A DNA stretch of 64,000 bases from Winogradskyella marina (GCF_015645385.1 NZ_JADOET010000009.1:95065-159064), one strand, 5' to 3'; shown: positions 1 through 9,987, counted from the first letter of the stretch. The notes: generated by a model not told the origin, from the sequence alone. Numbers and translations: made by a program.

Positions 1-30
1 AAATTAACAATTTGCTAAAAACTATTGTAA

Positions 31-63
31 TTGCTATTACTATTTTTCTAAACCTTACTTTTG
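31..63 (+). promoter_or_regulatory. Bacteroidota-type promoter
   Basis: A perfect -7 box TACTTTTG (consensus TAnnTTTG) lies at 56-63. A TTG at 31-33 stands 22 bp before it, slightly more than the usual 19. The first gene starts 24 bases downstream, so this promoter would drive the small membrane protein and the Smr gene. Confidence 0.5.
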
Positions 64-86
64 TGCTTGGTTTTAATTATTGAATT

Positions 87-302
87 ATGAATGTAACAAG
101 ACTCGTAAATTTTATCTGTATAATAGTAGGTGGTGTCGTCGCTTTTTACGCTCAAGCACAAGAAGAAAAGAATACATATATATTAATAGGTGGAATTATG
201 TTACTTGTGTTTGGTATCTATAGAACATCTAGAAATATTCCAAGTAAATTTGATAAAGAAGAAGAGTCTTTTGTGAAAACAGAAAAAGAAGATGAAATTT
301 AA
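87..302 (+). CDS. Small two-helix membrane protein, function unknown
   Basis: This 71-residue protein has two hydrophobic segments, about residues 7-24 and 30-45, followed by a charged tail rich in Lys and Glu. I recognise no family. Its stop lies inside the start of the next gene (11-base overlap), so the two are very likely translated together. The acidic-basic tail suggests a cytoplasmic C-terminus. Its pairing with an Smr-domain gene is the only functional hint. Confidence 0.75.
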   Translation: MNVTRLVNFICIIVGGVVAFYAQAQEEKNTYILIGGIMLLVFGIYRTSRNIPSKFDKEEESFVKTEKEDEI

Positions 303-849
303 AGTAGGTGATACCGTTGAAACTATTGATGATGCTATCTCTGGAGTAATAACAAATATTTCAGAAAACACCGTCACAGTTGAAGATTCTGATGGGTTTA
401 ACTTTCAGTTTGTAGCTAATGAGCTGATGTTAAGTGCTTCTGGAAATAGTTTAGAAAATGCGGTTTATAACACCGATTTTGAAGCTGTAAAAAAAGAAAA
501 AGCATCTAAAAAAAGAAAATCAGCACCTACCGTAAAACCAAAAGAGCGTCACGCACCAAAATTTGAAGTGGATTTACACATTCATCATTTAACAAAATCG
601 ACACGTGGTATGTCTAATTTTGATATGCTAAACCTGCAATTAGATACTGCAAGAGGTCAACTAGAATTTGCTATTAGAAAACGTATTCCTAAAATTGTAT
701 TTATTCATGGAGTAGGAGAAGGAGTGTTACGCCAAGAGTTAGAAACGTTATTTTCTCGTTATAATAACGTGACGTTTTATGATGCCGATTATAAAATTTA
801 CGGGTTAGGCGCTACAGAGGTTCGTGTATTTCAAAATATAGACCCTTAA
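292..849 (+). CDS. Smr-domain protein (MutS2 C-terminal-like)
   Basis: The N-terminus, residues 1-47, looks like a small beta-barrel (SH3/KOW-like). A lysine-rich linker at 65-88 leads to an Smr domain at about 91-182. The Smr signatures DLHIH (94-98) and HGVGEGVLR (139-147) are intact. Smr domains are known nucleases or nucleic-acid-binding modules in MutS2 and in stand-alone proteins; here there is no MutS ATPase part. The DNA or RNA substrate cannot be told from sequence. The start overlaps the upstream membrane-protein gene, and the stop overlaps the convergent lipoprotein gene by four bases. Confidence 0.85.
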   Translation: MKFKVGDTVETIDDAISGVITNISENTVTVEDSDGFNFQFVANELMLSASGNSLENAVYNTDFEAVKKEKASKKRKSAPTVKPKERHAPKFEVDLHIHHLTKSTRGMSNFDMLNLQLDTARGQLEFAIRKRIPKIVFIHGVGEGVLRQELETLFSRYNNVTFYDADYKIYGLGATEVRVFQNIDP

Positions 850-1763
850 TCTGGCGCAATATAATTTGGAATAACAGTAGTACGAGTTCCCAAATCAACT
901 GTTGTACTTCTTAAGATCTCTAAATCAATATTTGTTACAGTAAAATTCGTTTTTACAGTTCTCGTATATTGGTTTTCAAACGCATCGTAAGGTTCAAAAT
1001 CATAAGCTATTGATTCATCAGGATTTAAATAGTGTGGTACTAATTCACCATCGGCATTATTAGCACGATCGTCACCTGGACCATTCTCTCCATTGGCGTC
1101 TTCTAATCGTGTTAAAACATCATCTCCATCGTCGTCCTCATCTAAATAATCTGGTATCCCATCTCCATCGGTGTCTAATGGATTGGTCGTTGGGTCATCG
1201 TCTCCATCACTATTGTCTATTTCATCACGTGTTCTTACATTATCGTTGTCATCGTCCTCATCTAAGTAATCAGGTATGCCATCTCCATCGGAATCTTGTG
1301 GGTTTTCCAATCCTCCTGGACCGTATTCAAAAATACTTGGTATGCCATCATTATCATCGTCGACTATTGTTGATGTGATTATTACTTTACCAGCACCAGC
1401 TTCATAATCTTCGCGTATTATTAAATCTGCAGGAGGAACTACTGAGCAAATATCACTCGCTGTTAAAGCTCTATTGTAGGTTCTATAAATAAAACGAACA
1501 CTTGTCGCGTTAATGGTTAACTCTAATGGCGAATCTACGTCTGTTGGAGACGAAAATAAGGCATCGTTAGTTGGCGATTTCGGAAAAATTAAAATCAGTG
1601 CTTCGTTAGGTTCGCTGCGTGTATCATAGATAAGATGATAATCTTCAAAATTTTCACATTGTTCTAATACGCCTTCAAAATTGAGATCAACGGTTATAAT
1701 ATCACCATCATCACAAGTGGTAAATAAAGCAAAACAAAAGATTATAAAAATACGACGTATCAT
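846..1763 (-). CDS. Lipoprotein with thrombospondin type 3-like calcium-binding repeats
   Basis: I chose the start at 1763, 17 codons inside the longest frame, because it opens a clean lipoprotein signal: a basic MIRR start, a hydrophobic core and a Cys after FTT. The middle holds aspartate-rich repeats of the form DSDGDGIPDYLDEDDD, twice in full, typical of thrombospondin type 3-like Ca2+ sites in Bacteroidota surface proteins. The C-terminal 60 residues are unlike anything I can name. The protein is probably exported and lipid-anchored. Its role is unknown. Its 3' end overlaps the convergent Smr gene by four bases. Confidence 0.75.
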   Translation of the reverse strand: MIRRIFIIFCFALFTTCDDGDIITVDLNFEGVLEQCENFEDYHLIYDTRSEPNEALILIFPKSPTNDALFSSPTDVDSPLELTINATSVRFIYRTYNRALTASDICSVVPPADLIIREDYEAGAGKVIITSTIVDDDNDGIPSIFEYGPGGLENPQDSDGDGIPDYLDEDDDNDNVRTRDEIDNSDGDDDPTTNPLDTDGDGIPDYLDEDDDGDDVLTRLEDANGENGPGDDRANNADGELVPHYLNPDESIAYDFEPYDAFENQYTRTVKTNFTVTNIDLEILRSTTVDLGTRTTVIPNYIAPD

Positions 1764-1964
1764 AGACTCAATTTTGAACAAAAATAATGGATTTGTAAAA
1801 TTATAACGCTCCATTAACTAAATAATTTTATTTAGAATATTTTTGCAGCGTAAATTGTCTAAGTTCAAATTTTTATCACTCAAGAAACAAATTTCTTTCA
1901 GAGTATAATAATTTTGTTTTGCGATTTATAATTACAACAATATAAAAGCAATACATATAAATGC

Positions 1965-3110
1965 ATGAAACAGGTTTATTTAGATAACGCAGCAACTACA
2001 GCTTTGCGACCAGAAGTGGTTGACCGTATGACGCAAGTACTAAAAGATACTTACGGAAATGCGTCATCTACACACAGTTTTGGGCGTTCGTCAAAGGCGC
2101 TTTTAGAACAATGTAGAAAAAACATAGCCGCTCATTTTAATGTTTCTGCTTTAGAAATTGTGTTTACATCAGGAGGAACAGAAGCAGATAATTTAGCTTT
2201 GCGAAGTGCCGTTAGAGACCTAGGAGTCACAGATATTATAACGTCTAAAATTGAACATCATGCCGTTTTACATACAGTTGAGCAGTTGCAAAAGGAGTAC
2301 CAAGTTACACTACACTATGTGGATTTAGATGATTGTGGTCTGGTAAATTACACACACTTAGAACAGCTATTGCAATCTGCCAACCAACCGTTAGTTAGCT
2401 TAATGCACATTAACAATGAAGTTGGTAATATTTTAGATATCGAAAATGTAGCCAAACTATGTAAAACTCATAATGCTATATTTCATTCAGATATGGTGCA
2501 ATCTGTAGGCCATTACAAAATAGATTTAAAGGAAATTCCTATCGATTTTATGGCAGCAAGTGCACATAAATTCCATGGCCCAAAAGGTGTTGGATTTTGT
2601 TTTATACGAAAAGAGTCAGGTTTAAAACCTTTAATTTTTGGAGGCGAGCAGGAGAGAGGCTATAGAGCAGGAACGGAATCTATCCATAATATTGTAGGTA
2701 TGGATGAAGCTTTAAAAATAGCCTATACCAATCTTGATGAAGATAAAAAATACGTTTCGGACTTAAAAGACTATTTCATTCAGCAAATAAAAACACATTT
2801 ACCTGAGGCTAGTTTTAACGGGAGTTGTGAAACTGTTGAAAATAGCACATACACTTTAGTAAATGTCTGTTTGCCTATAGCACCGGCAAAAGCTCCGATG
2901 TTACAGTTTCAACTCGATTTAAAAGGTATTGCATGCTCAAAAGGGAGTGCTTGTCAAAGTGGAAGTAGCCAACAGTCGCATGTGTTATCTGCATTTTTAA
3001 GCGAAGAGCAACTAAAACAACCTTCTGTCCGTTTTTCGTTCAGTATTTATAATACGAAAGAAGAGTTGGATTATGTAGTATCAGTTTTAAAGAAGTTTGT
3101 TAATTCTTAA
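1965..3110 (+). CDS. Cysteine desulfurase (NifS/IscS-like, PLP-dependent)
   Basis: The 381-residue protein has the full class V aminotransferase fold signature. LDNAATT opens the N-terminus. His98-His99 lie in the PLP-stacking region, SAHKFHGPKG carries the Schiff-base lysine (about K202), and the C-terminal GSACQSG loop carries the persulfide cysteine (about C330). Such enzymes take sulfur from L-cysteine for Fe-S clusters or thiolated tRNA. No iscU or suf genes are adjacent, so the acceptor is not indicated. A -7-like TAATTTTG at 1909-1916 lies upstream without a clear TTG. The 3' end overlaps the convergent T9SS cargo gene by 11 bases. Confidence 0.9.
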   Translation: MKQVYLDNAATTALRPEVVDRMTQVLKDTYGNASSTHSFGRSSKALLEQCRKNIAAHFNVSALEIVFTSGGTEADNLALRSAVRDLGVTDIITSKIEHHAVLHTVEQLQKEYQVTLHYVDLDDCGLVNYTHLEQLLQSANQPLVSLMHINNEVGNILDIENVAKLCKTHNAIFHSDMVQSVGHYKIDLKEIPIDFMAASAHKFHGPKGVGFCFIRKESGLKPLIFGGEQERGYRAGTESIHNIVGMDEALKIAYTNLDEDKKYVSDLKDYFIQQIKTHLPEASFNGSCETVENSTYTLVNVCLPIAPAKAPMLQFQLDLKGIACSKGSACQSGSSQQSHVLSAFLSEEQLKQPSVRFSFSIYNTKEELDYVVSVLKKFVNS

Positions 3111-4911
3111 CCAGAATCTTTTGAGATTTTGTTGTTGTACTGTTGTCTGTCACTATATTCACAACATAAACACCATCACTGATACCATAGGTAGATAAAT
3201 TATATTGTGCTTTAACAGCATCGTAATCTACTTTTAAGATTTGTTTTCCTGCCACATCAAAAATTTCAACGGACTTAATATCTAAGCTATTTGGGTTTTG
3301 AACTGAAAGTTGATGGTTGTTATTGTCCTGAAAAACATTTAAAGATGTGACATCGAATTCATCAATGCCTAAAGTGCTTTCAGTTGCAAAAACAATTTCA
3401 AAACGGTCTGTATAGTTGCCTGGTTCTATATTTAATTCATAATCTAAACTTCTTAAATTAGTATAAGAATCATTGTGTTTATCATGAATGTAAATACCTT
3501 GTGCTGCATCAAAATTCTGAATGTCAAAAATTCTAAAGCGTAACGGTTGTTGTTGCTCAATGTCTATTGATAATGGGATTACTAGAGTTTCTTCAAAAGG
3601 AAACGCCTGAGCAGAATACACCTTTTCGTCTAACGAAAAATAGGCGTCTGAGTTATAGCTTTCTGTTCGGATTAATTCTAATCCATAATCAAATCCGGCC
3701 GTTGCAGACTCATGAAAATTCAAAATCAATTGTCTTGTGTATTGTGATTCATCATCAATAAAGTCGACATTAATCCTAAAACGCTTATAGTCTTCAGGTA
3801 TTATAGAAAGGCCATTGTCTTGGTATTGAATCCCTAAAGGTTCAGTCGTTTCATTGGTATTAGAATCATTCGTGTTGCTTCTAAAAAAATAACTGTTACC
3901 ATCCGATTCTTTTACAAATACACGGTGTGCGTTTTTTGTGTATACTTTTGCTGGTGTTTCAGGAGTGCCGGTAATACCTTCGACCATAAAGCCCTGCCCA
4001 ATTGGTATGTAACGTAACGCTTGTTTTGTTCCATTGCTACCAGGTCCAGGAGGTAGATCAAACACATTATCCTGTTCATCATAAGTTTTGAAAACAGCAG
4101 GAGTGCTTGTAATCATTCCACCAGCAGCATCTATTGTAAATAAAGCGTATCCACCAATATAATCTTGTAAAACATGCGAGGGCACATTGCCATCTTGCTC
4201 CCAATATTGTAGTGTGCCATTAATGGATGCTTGATTATCTGCATCATGAATAAACGCAGCAGAATCCATAGCACTAGGATACGGATTACCAACTAACGTA
4301 TTTAAACCATTGGCAACATCATTAGAAATTGTCCCATTATTTGGTTTACCTCTAAAATCATACAATTGGCTTCCTGTTTCAGCTGTGCCATTGCCTTTCA
4401 TTGTAAAACCAAGACCTGGTTTAATATCTCCAGAAGATCCAACAAAAATCCAATCGATATATTGATCTGATGTTTGATAGGTCCATAACCATCGTTGCGC
4501 TATAGACAATGGGCTAGAACTTCCATTGTAACCGCCAATAAATAGAGCATCTACACTAGATGTTAATCCTGTTGCTTCATCAATTAAATTAACGCGTGCA
4601 TCTTCATTACCAAAAGCCGCAGAATTATTCCCCACAGGTGAACACCAATAATTATAGCTCCATTGATTTACAGTTCCTGTTTGATATACGCTTAGTTCAC
4701 CAAGACCAGAATTTCCAGTCGCTCCATCACCTTGAAGAAGCTGTGCTTCATCTCTTAGGTATATTTTAGAGTCGGCATCATCAATGTTTACGTCGTCTGT
4801 AACAAAAACATATTGGTTTTTTACAAAAATATAGGCATCATTTTGTACACTAAGTTGTGCATAAGATATGTAGGAGCTAAGGAGTAATAATGAATAGAGG
4901 GATAATTTCAT
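3100..4911 (-). CDS. Secreted protein with type A T9SS sorting domain
   Basis: The 603-residue product has a signal peptide (about 1-18, ending SYA before QLS) and a C-terminal domain of about 80 residues typical of T9SS type A sorting, ending KSQKILVKN. The central part, about 50-400, contains blocks such as WSYNYWCSPVG, LGFTMKGNG and LVGNPYPSAMD. The same blocks recur in the C-terminal part of the 3218-residue protein at 29102-38758, so the two are paralogues over this region. The protein is expected on the surface or in the medium. The ligand or function is not evident. Confidence 0.85.
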   Translation of the reverse strand: MKLSLYSLLLLSSYISYAQLSVQNDAYIFVKNQYVFVTDDVNIDDADSKIYLRDEAQLLQGDGATGNSGLGELSVYQTGTVNQWSYNYWCSPVGNNSAAFGNEDARVNLIDEATGLTSSVDALFIGGYNGSSSPLSIAQRWLWTYQTSDQYIDWIFVGSSGDIKPGLGFTMKGNGTAETGSQLYDFRGKPNNGTISNDVANGLNTLVGNPYPSAMDSAAFIHDADNQASINGTLQYWEQDGNVPSHVLQDYIGGYALFTIDAAGGMITSTPAVFKTYDEQDNVFDLPPGPGSNGTKQALRYIPIGQGFMVEGITGTPETPAKVYTKNAHRVFVKESDGNSYFFRSNTNDSNTNETTEPLGIQYQDNGLSIIPEDYKRFRINVDFIDDESQYTRQLILNFHESATAGFDYGLELIRTESYNSDAYFSLDEKVYSAQAFPFEETLVIPLSIDIEQQQPLRFRIFDIQNFDAAQGIYIHDKHNDSYTNLRSLDYELNIEPGNYTDRFEIVFATESTLGIDEFDVTSLNVFQDNNNHQLSVQNPNSLDIKSVEIFDVAGKQILKVDYDAVKAQYNLSTYGISDGVYVVNIVTDNSTTTKSQKILVKN

Positions 4912-5055
4912 AATTCTTAAATTTTGATCTAAAGTATAAAGAGCGTACTATAATCTAAAAAGATCTAGCTAGTCAAAATTAATTATATAAATCGGTCTCG
5001 CTTTGCTGAATTCATCCAAAAGCATACTCATTTCATTCAGAAACAGGACTAAAAT

Positions 5056-7524
5056 CTAAAAACGAGCAGAGAGTCTTATATTAAAGACACGTGGTGTTAG
5101 AAAATTTGGAATTGCAAATTGTTGCTTGCTATACACATCTCTCACCCATGTGTTGGTGATAGAATTTTGGTTGTTAAACATATTATAGATTTCAAAACCA
5201 ATAGACAATTCTTTAAAAGATGCTTTCCATTTAGACGTATATTTTTTTTCAGGATTCACTAATTCGTAAGAAATTCCTAAATCGGCACGCCTATAATCGC
5301 GCAGTCTAAGTTGATAGTTATAAGGGTCTGCATAACTTGGCGAACCACCAGGAACTCCAGTATTATAAACTAAGTTTAAATACATTTTTAAATCTGGCAT
5401 ATTAGGTACATAATCCTGAAACAAGGCACCAAATTTTAAACGTTGATCTGTTGGCCTAGCAATATAACCACGATCATCTATGTTCTCTTCGGTTTTTAAA
5501 TAGCCAAAACTAAACCACGACTCTGTGCCTGGAACAAATTCTCCATTTAACCTTAAGTCTAAACCATAAGCATAAGCCTCCGCATTATTGTCTGCACTAT
5601 AACGAATTCTAACATTCTCTAAAGTGTAAGGATTAACATCCGTCATGCCTTTATAATAAGCTTCGGTGACTAACTTAAAAGGTCTATCCCAAATCCTAAA
5701 ACTATATTCATTCCCTAAAACAACATGAAACGACTGTTGCGCTTTTACATTTGGCTGTACGGTTCCTGATGAATCTCGTAGTTCTCTGTAAAAAGGTGGT
5801 TGATAATATAATCCAGCTGCAGCCCTAAAGAGCATGTCTTTATTCCAATTTGGTTTTATGGCAAACTGAGCTCGTGGACTAATTACGGTTTGTGTTTTGC
5901 CGTTGCTAATACCATCTCCACCAACGGTCCAACTATGTGTTCTTACACCAGCATTATAAAACACTTCGCTGTCATTCCAATTCGTACGTTTACTATATTG
6001 TGCAAAAGCCTGAAGTCGGTTAATCTGCACGCGATTTGTAGCTCTTATATTTTCGAACGCTGTTAAAGGACCTTCAAAAGGTTCGTAAGGTTGTGGATTA
6101 GGCTCACTGAAGCGTGGTGGCCGAATTGAAAACCCAGCGGAATCAATGACTTCATACTCCACTAAACGGTCTCTAATGTCTTCATGTGTGTATTTTACAG
6201 ACCATTCTATTGTACTTTCATCATCAATTTTATAATCACCTCTGTGCTCTGCATTGACAATAAACGCATCTAAATCGTTACGCGCATGTGTGAGTTGCGA
6301 GCCAATACCTTCGCTGAATTCAACTTCACCTAAATTTTCATCTCCAATATTAGTGTTTACTTCACCCAAACGATATTGTGCTAAGATGTCAAAATATTCT
6401 TGTTCTGTAGTGTGATATGCCGAAGCCACAAGTTTAAGCGTTAAGTCATCACTTGCAAAATAATTGGCTTTAAAGGCACCAAAATAGGTTTGATACTGAT
6501 CTTTTTCTTGGCCATCATAAAACACTAAAAGCGCTACAGGATCTTGTAAAGTTCCAAAGTTGGTTTGTCTGTTTTCGGGTTGAAAATTGTATTTGTTTAA
6601 TGAAATATTTCCCAAGAAATTCAAGTGAAATTTACTCGAAAAGCGATACGTTAAATAGGTTTGCGCATCTGCAAAAACAGGTTCTACATTTCCTTCAGTT
6701 TCAAGACTATTTAATAGTAAGCTATTATCTCTATAACGCACACCTGCAATTCCCGAAAATTTTCCATCTTTAGAAACGGTTTCGGCAGTTAGACTTCCAC
6801 CAAGTAGACTTAAATCAGTTCGTATTCCGAAATCAACTGGGTTTCGATATGTGATATCTAAAACAGATGATAATTTATCGCCATACTTCGCTTGAAATCC
6901 ACCAGCTGAAAAATCGACATTATGTACCATATCAGTGTTTACAAAACTTAAGCCTTCTTGATTTCCAGAGCGAATTAAGAATGGTCTGTACACTTCAATC
7001 TCATTGACGTACACTAAGTTTTCATCAAAATTTCCACCACGTACAGAGTATTGTGTACTTAATTCATTTGAAATATTAACTCCTGGTAATGTTTTTAAAA
7101 TGTTTTCAACACCTGGTTGTGCGCCTTTTATGGTTCTAATCATCTGAGGAGATATGGACGTAACTCCGTCAACGGATTGTCTGGTATTGGTGTTAATAAC
7201 GACGGTTGCAATTTGCTCAATATCCATTAACATTACAGGATTGTATTCTATTTCTTGCCCATTTTTAAGATTAAATTTTTGTTCTACGCGCTTATGCGAA
7301 ACATGGGTAAACGTTACAGTAACATCGACTCCGAAAGGGATTTTAAGTTCGTAAAACCCGTTAGCGTTGGTCGCGGTTCCTTCACTAGTATTTGTGGTAA
7401 TATTTACACCCTCAATAGGAAAATTACCTTCATCTAAAATAACACCTCTAATAATTGCTGATTGCGAAAAGGAAAGCCCACTAATAAGTAAGCTGATAAT
7501 TAGGATAAAATGTAAGCGTTTCAA
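5056..7524 (-). CDS. TonB-dependent receptor with carboxypeptidase-like regulatory domain
   Basis: The 822-residue outer-membrane protein has a signal peptide (1-21) and a carboxypeptidase-D-like beta-sandwich at about 23-100, the N-terminal extension common in Bacteroidota TonB receptors. A plug domain follows at about 112-220 (QPGVENILKTLPGVN, then YSVRGGNFDENLVYVNEIE), then a long beta-barrel ending in an aromatic residue (LSARF). Such receptors import large ligands with energy from TonB. No SusD-like gene is adjacent, so it is not a classic polysaccharide locus, and the substrate is unknown. The gene stands alone between two minus-strand genes. Confidence 0.92.
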   Translation of the reverse strand: MKRLHFILIISLLISGLSFSQSAIIRGVILDEGNFPIEGVNITTNTSEGTATNANGFYELKIPFGVDVTVTFTHVSHKRVEQKFNLKNGQEIEYNPVMLMDIEQIATVVINTNTRQSVDGVTSISPQMIRTIKGAQPGVENILKTLPGVNISNELSTQYSVRGGNFDENLVYVNEIEVYRPFLIRSGNQEGLSFVNTDMVHNVDFSAGGFQAKYGDKLSSVLDITYRNPVDFGIRTDLSLLGGSLTAETVSKDGKFSGIAGVRYRDNSLLLNSLETEGNVEPVFADAQTYLTYRFSSKFHLNFLGNISLNKYNFQPENRQTNFGTLQDPVALLVFYDGQEKDQYQTYFGAFKANYFASDDLTLKLVASAYHTTEQEYFDILAQYRLGEVNTNIGDENLGEVEFSEGIGSQLTHARNDLDAFIVNAEHRGDYKIDDESTIEWSVKYTHEDIRDRLVEYEVIDSAGFSIRPPRFSEPNPQPYEPFEGPLTAFENIRATNRVQINRLQAFAQYSKRTNWNDSEVFYNAGVRTHSWTVGGDGISNGKTQTVISPRAQFAIKPNWNKDMLFRAAAGLYYQPPFYRELRDSSGTVQPNVKAQQSFHVVLGNEYSFRIWDRPFKLVTEAYYKGMTDVNPYTLENVRIRYSADNNAEAYAYGLDLRLNGEFVPGTESWFSFGYLKTEENIDDRGYIARPTDQRLKFGALFQDYVPNMPDLKMYLNLVYNTGVPGGSPSYADPYNYQLRLRDYRRADLGISYELVNPEKKYTSKWKASFKELSIGFEIYNMFNNQNSITNTWVRDVYSKQQFAIPNFLTPRVFNIRLSARF

Positions 7525-7828
7525 ATATTTTGTTTTTTCTTAGTTAGGTTGAATGGAGGTTTTAGAATTCTAATTTTTTAAACTAATATTCTGCAAACTT
7601 CATATTTTTAATTTAATCCAAAAATAACACCCTAAAGTCCCCTCAAGGGGACAATTTATCGAAGACATATTTTAGGGCTTTTAATCAAAATATTCTCGAT
7701 TCAATACTAGTAGGTAACTACATTATTAATTTTCTAAATGTTCAAATCTATACTTAAGGCTTGTTGGCAACTTTTAAGTATCTATGTTTTTTAGTCTAAA
7801 AGCGCAAGCCGTCTAAAGACTGTTTTTT
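7525..7828. other. Intergenic spacer with a nested palindrome
   Basis: I see no gene in these 304 bases. The spacer carries the palindromic element at 7631-7678 and otherwise AT-rich sequence. A short GTCTAAAGAC hairpin followed by T8 near 7814 might end transcripts, but it is weak. Confidence 0.5.
7631..7678. repeat. Nested palindromic intergenic element
   Basis: An inner perfect hairpin, GTCCCC-TCAA-GGGGAC (7638-7653), sits inside an outer pair, CCCTAAA (7631-7637) with TTTAGGG (7672-7678). It resembles the small GC-rich palindromes scattered through flavobacterial intergenic regions. It could also act as a terminator, though there is no adjacent T run. Confidence 0.55.
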
Positions 7829-9517
7829 TTACTTTCTAAAAAACGTTGCTTCAAATGTAGAACTATTTCCAACATTATCTGTTACAATCAATTTAAATTC
7901 GTTCTTAGTATCTTTAACGACATTATCATTAAAATCGTGTACTAAAGTGTTTGTTTTATAATCGTATTCCATTAAAATCCACTTTCCATTAACGGTTGCT
8001 CTATATTTACTAATACCTGTTAGCTCATCTTCGATTTTAAGTTTGAGGTAGCGATAGTTGCTAATCCATTTTTTATCATGGAAATTGGTTGGTGTAATTT
8101 TAGGCGGTTCATTGTCAGTGGCTAAAGCAAAAGTCCCTAAAGATTTAGTTTTAGCGGTTAAGACATTAGCTTTGCGAGATGTAGATACGTAGTATGGTTT
8201 CCAATAGTTTCCGTAATATCTTGCAATATAGAGTTTGTCTTGATGCTCTGCTTTATAATTACTTAAGTCGTAATTGATGTAAAAGTTTTTCTGCATTGCA
8301 ATAGTATCATCACCTAAAAAAACGGTGTCCGAACTCACTTTAAAATCTATATAAGAATCGTCATATAAAGTGTTTTGGTAGAAGTCAACCGTATAGTTTC
8401 CTGCTGTTAATTTGGTCGCTTTATTACTGCTAACAAATGATTTTTTAGACAGATCCAAAATACTATCTCTCTCAATAGTTTCAAGTTTTCCGTTTATAGG
8501 AACAACCACCCAAGATTCATTACCATGGAAATCTCGTATTCTCATTTTATAAACCGAAGAGGTACTGTCTTTTATGTGTACATAACCATTATCGTAGGCG
8601 TCTTTATAAATACTTAAGGGATTATTTGTTTCAATAAAAAGTTTTTGAATTTTGGCTTTATTACTTTTAAAATACTCGTAATCAACCATTCGTTTAATGT
8701 GTTTGGTTTCATCGAAACTAATGCGTTTAAAATCGATTTCTAAACTCTTATTACCATTAAAAAACGTTTGAATATTACTAACTCCATTATTATTAGGAGC
8801 ATAGTCTAGTTTATCGAAAGAAATGACACCAAAGCCAACATTACCATAGGCTTCAATTGTTTCTACAGCATAATCTCCGGTTTTTTGAGGAATTAGTCGC
8901 AGCGGAACTCTTTTGTTTTTACCATTAATGGTAGCGTTTTCATCTTTTGGATAAGCGAAAACACCAGAAACATGTGGTGGTTTAGAATCTTTAACTTCCA
9001 TACCAAAGAGCAACGGATTTAGTGGGCGTTCTTGGTTGTCTCTAATTTCAAAATGCACATGAGGTCCTCCCGAACTGCCAGTATTTCCTGAAAACGCAAT
9101 AACTTCATCTGGTTCAATTAACAGTTCTTCACTATGAGGAAATACTTCGACTTCAAAACTTTCTCTATCGTATTGGCATTGCTTTATATAGTCTTCTAAT
9201 CGTTTAGAAAATTTCTGAAGGTGTCCGTAAACAGTTGTGTAACCATTGGGATGTGTTATATAAATCGCTTTTCCGTAACCAAAATGAGAGATTTTTATTC
9301 TACTAATGTAACCTTCAGCAGCAGCATATACTTTTAAACCCTGTCTTTGTTGTGTTTTAATATCCAAACCACCGTGAAAATGCGTTGATCTTAATTCACC
9401 AAATGTACCAGAAAGCACCAATGGAATATCTAATGGATGGCGAAAATAATCTTGTGGATATTCCGATTGTCCAAACATTGTAAATGAAATTAAAAAAAGG
9501 AGCAAAAATTGTTTCAT
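7829..9517 (-). CDS. M23 family metallopeptidase (cell-wall endopeptidase-like)
   Basis: I place the start at 9517, 70 codons inside the longest frame, because a signal peptide begins there (MKQFLLLFLISFTMFG). The peptidase domain at about 22-170 has the zinc motifs HFHGGLDIKT and, after YGHLQKF, GPHVHFEIRD, so the active site looks complete. The remaining 390 residues form beta-rich domains of unknown role. M23 enzymes usually cut peptidoglycan cross-links or glycine-rich peptides. The protein is probably periplasmic or at the outer membrane and involved in wall remodelling. The 562-residue length fits large Bacteroidota M23 proteins. Confidence 0.88.
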   Translation of the reverse strand: MKQFLLLFLISFTMFGQSEYPQDYFRHPLDIPLVLSGTFGELRSTHFHGGLDIKTQQRQGLKVYAAAEGYISRIKISHFGYGKAIYITHPNGYTTVYGHLQKFSKRLEDYIKQCQYDRESFEVEVFPHSEELLIEPDEVIAFSGNTGSSGGPHVHFEIRDNQERPLNPLLFGMEVKDSKPPHVSGVFAYPKDENATINGKNKRVPLRLIPQKTGDYAVETIEAYGNVGFGVISFDKLDYAPNNNGVSNIQTFFNGNKSLEIDFKRISFDETKHIKRMVDYEYFKSNKAKIQKLFIETNNPLSIYKDAYDNGYVHIKDSTSSVYKMRIRDFHGNESWVVVPINGKLETIERDSILDLSKKSFVSSNKATKLTAGNYTVDFYQNTLYDDSYIDFKVSSDTVFLGDDTIAMQKNFYINYDLSNYKAEHQDKLYIARYYGNYWKPYYVSTSRKANVLTAKTKSLGTFALATDNEPPKITPTNFHDKKWISNYRYLKLKIEDELTGISKYRATVNGKWILMEYDYKTNTLVHDFNDNVVKDTKNEFKLIVTDNVGNSSTFEATFFRK

Positions 9518-9642
9518 ACGAGCAACTATAGATAGCGAAAATATTAATTTGATGGGGATTTGCAAATTATAAAAACGTATTATTTTTATTAACGGTTTAA
9601 TTTCGTTGAACTTATAATTTAAAAAAATATATGTAAAAGAAT

Positions 9643-9672
9643 TGTATTTTTTCATTAGGTATGTTAACTTTG
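9643..9672 (+). promoter_or_regulatory. Consensus Bacteroidota promoter for the zapA unit
   Basis: TTG at 9643-9645, exactly 19 bp, then TAACTTTG at 9665-9672 is a perfect match to the flavobacterial sigma consensus. The coding start lies 24 bp downstream at 9697. Confidence 0.8.
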
Positions 9673-9696
9673 TTTCAATAGTATTGAATTGCTGTA

Positions 9697-9987
9697 ATGA
9701 GTAAAATAGAAGACATTGTTGATGCATTAGAGAATAAAATCAGTAAGATTTTACACAAGCAAGAGGTTTTAAAACAAACCAACGCTAAACTCTCAGATCA
9801 AATAGAACAACAGCAGCAAAGGCTTTTAGAGCAGCAAGATGAAATTTCTACTTGGGTAGAAAAACATGATACGCTTAAAATAGCAAATTCAATGCTTGGT
9901 AGTGACGAAAATAAACGAGAAACAAAACTCAAAATAAATGCACTTATTAGAGATATTGACCATTGTATTGGTCAGTTATCGGAATAA
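9697..9987 (+). CDS. Small coiled-coil protein paired with ZapA
   Basis: The 96-residue protein is almost all alpha-helical coiled coil: heptads run from about residue 5 to 60, with a glutamine-rich stretch around 35-46. It has no signal peptide. It lies 20 bp upstream of zapA under a consensus promoter, so the two are co-expressed. By size and fold it is a plausible functional counterpart of ZapB, the coiled-coil Z-ring stabiliser, but there is no clear sequence match. The ZapB role is inference from context. Confidence 0.75.
   Translation: MSKIEDIVDALENKISKILHKQEVLKQTNAKLSDQIEQQQQRLLEQQDEISTWVEKHDTLKIANSMLGSDENKRETKLKINALIRDIDHCIGQLSE

Noticed and set aside
1109..1378. Plus-strand 89-codon frame with many His and Leu
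   Set aside because: It is the shadow of the aspartate-rich repeats of the lipoprotein on the other strand.
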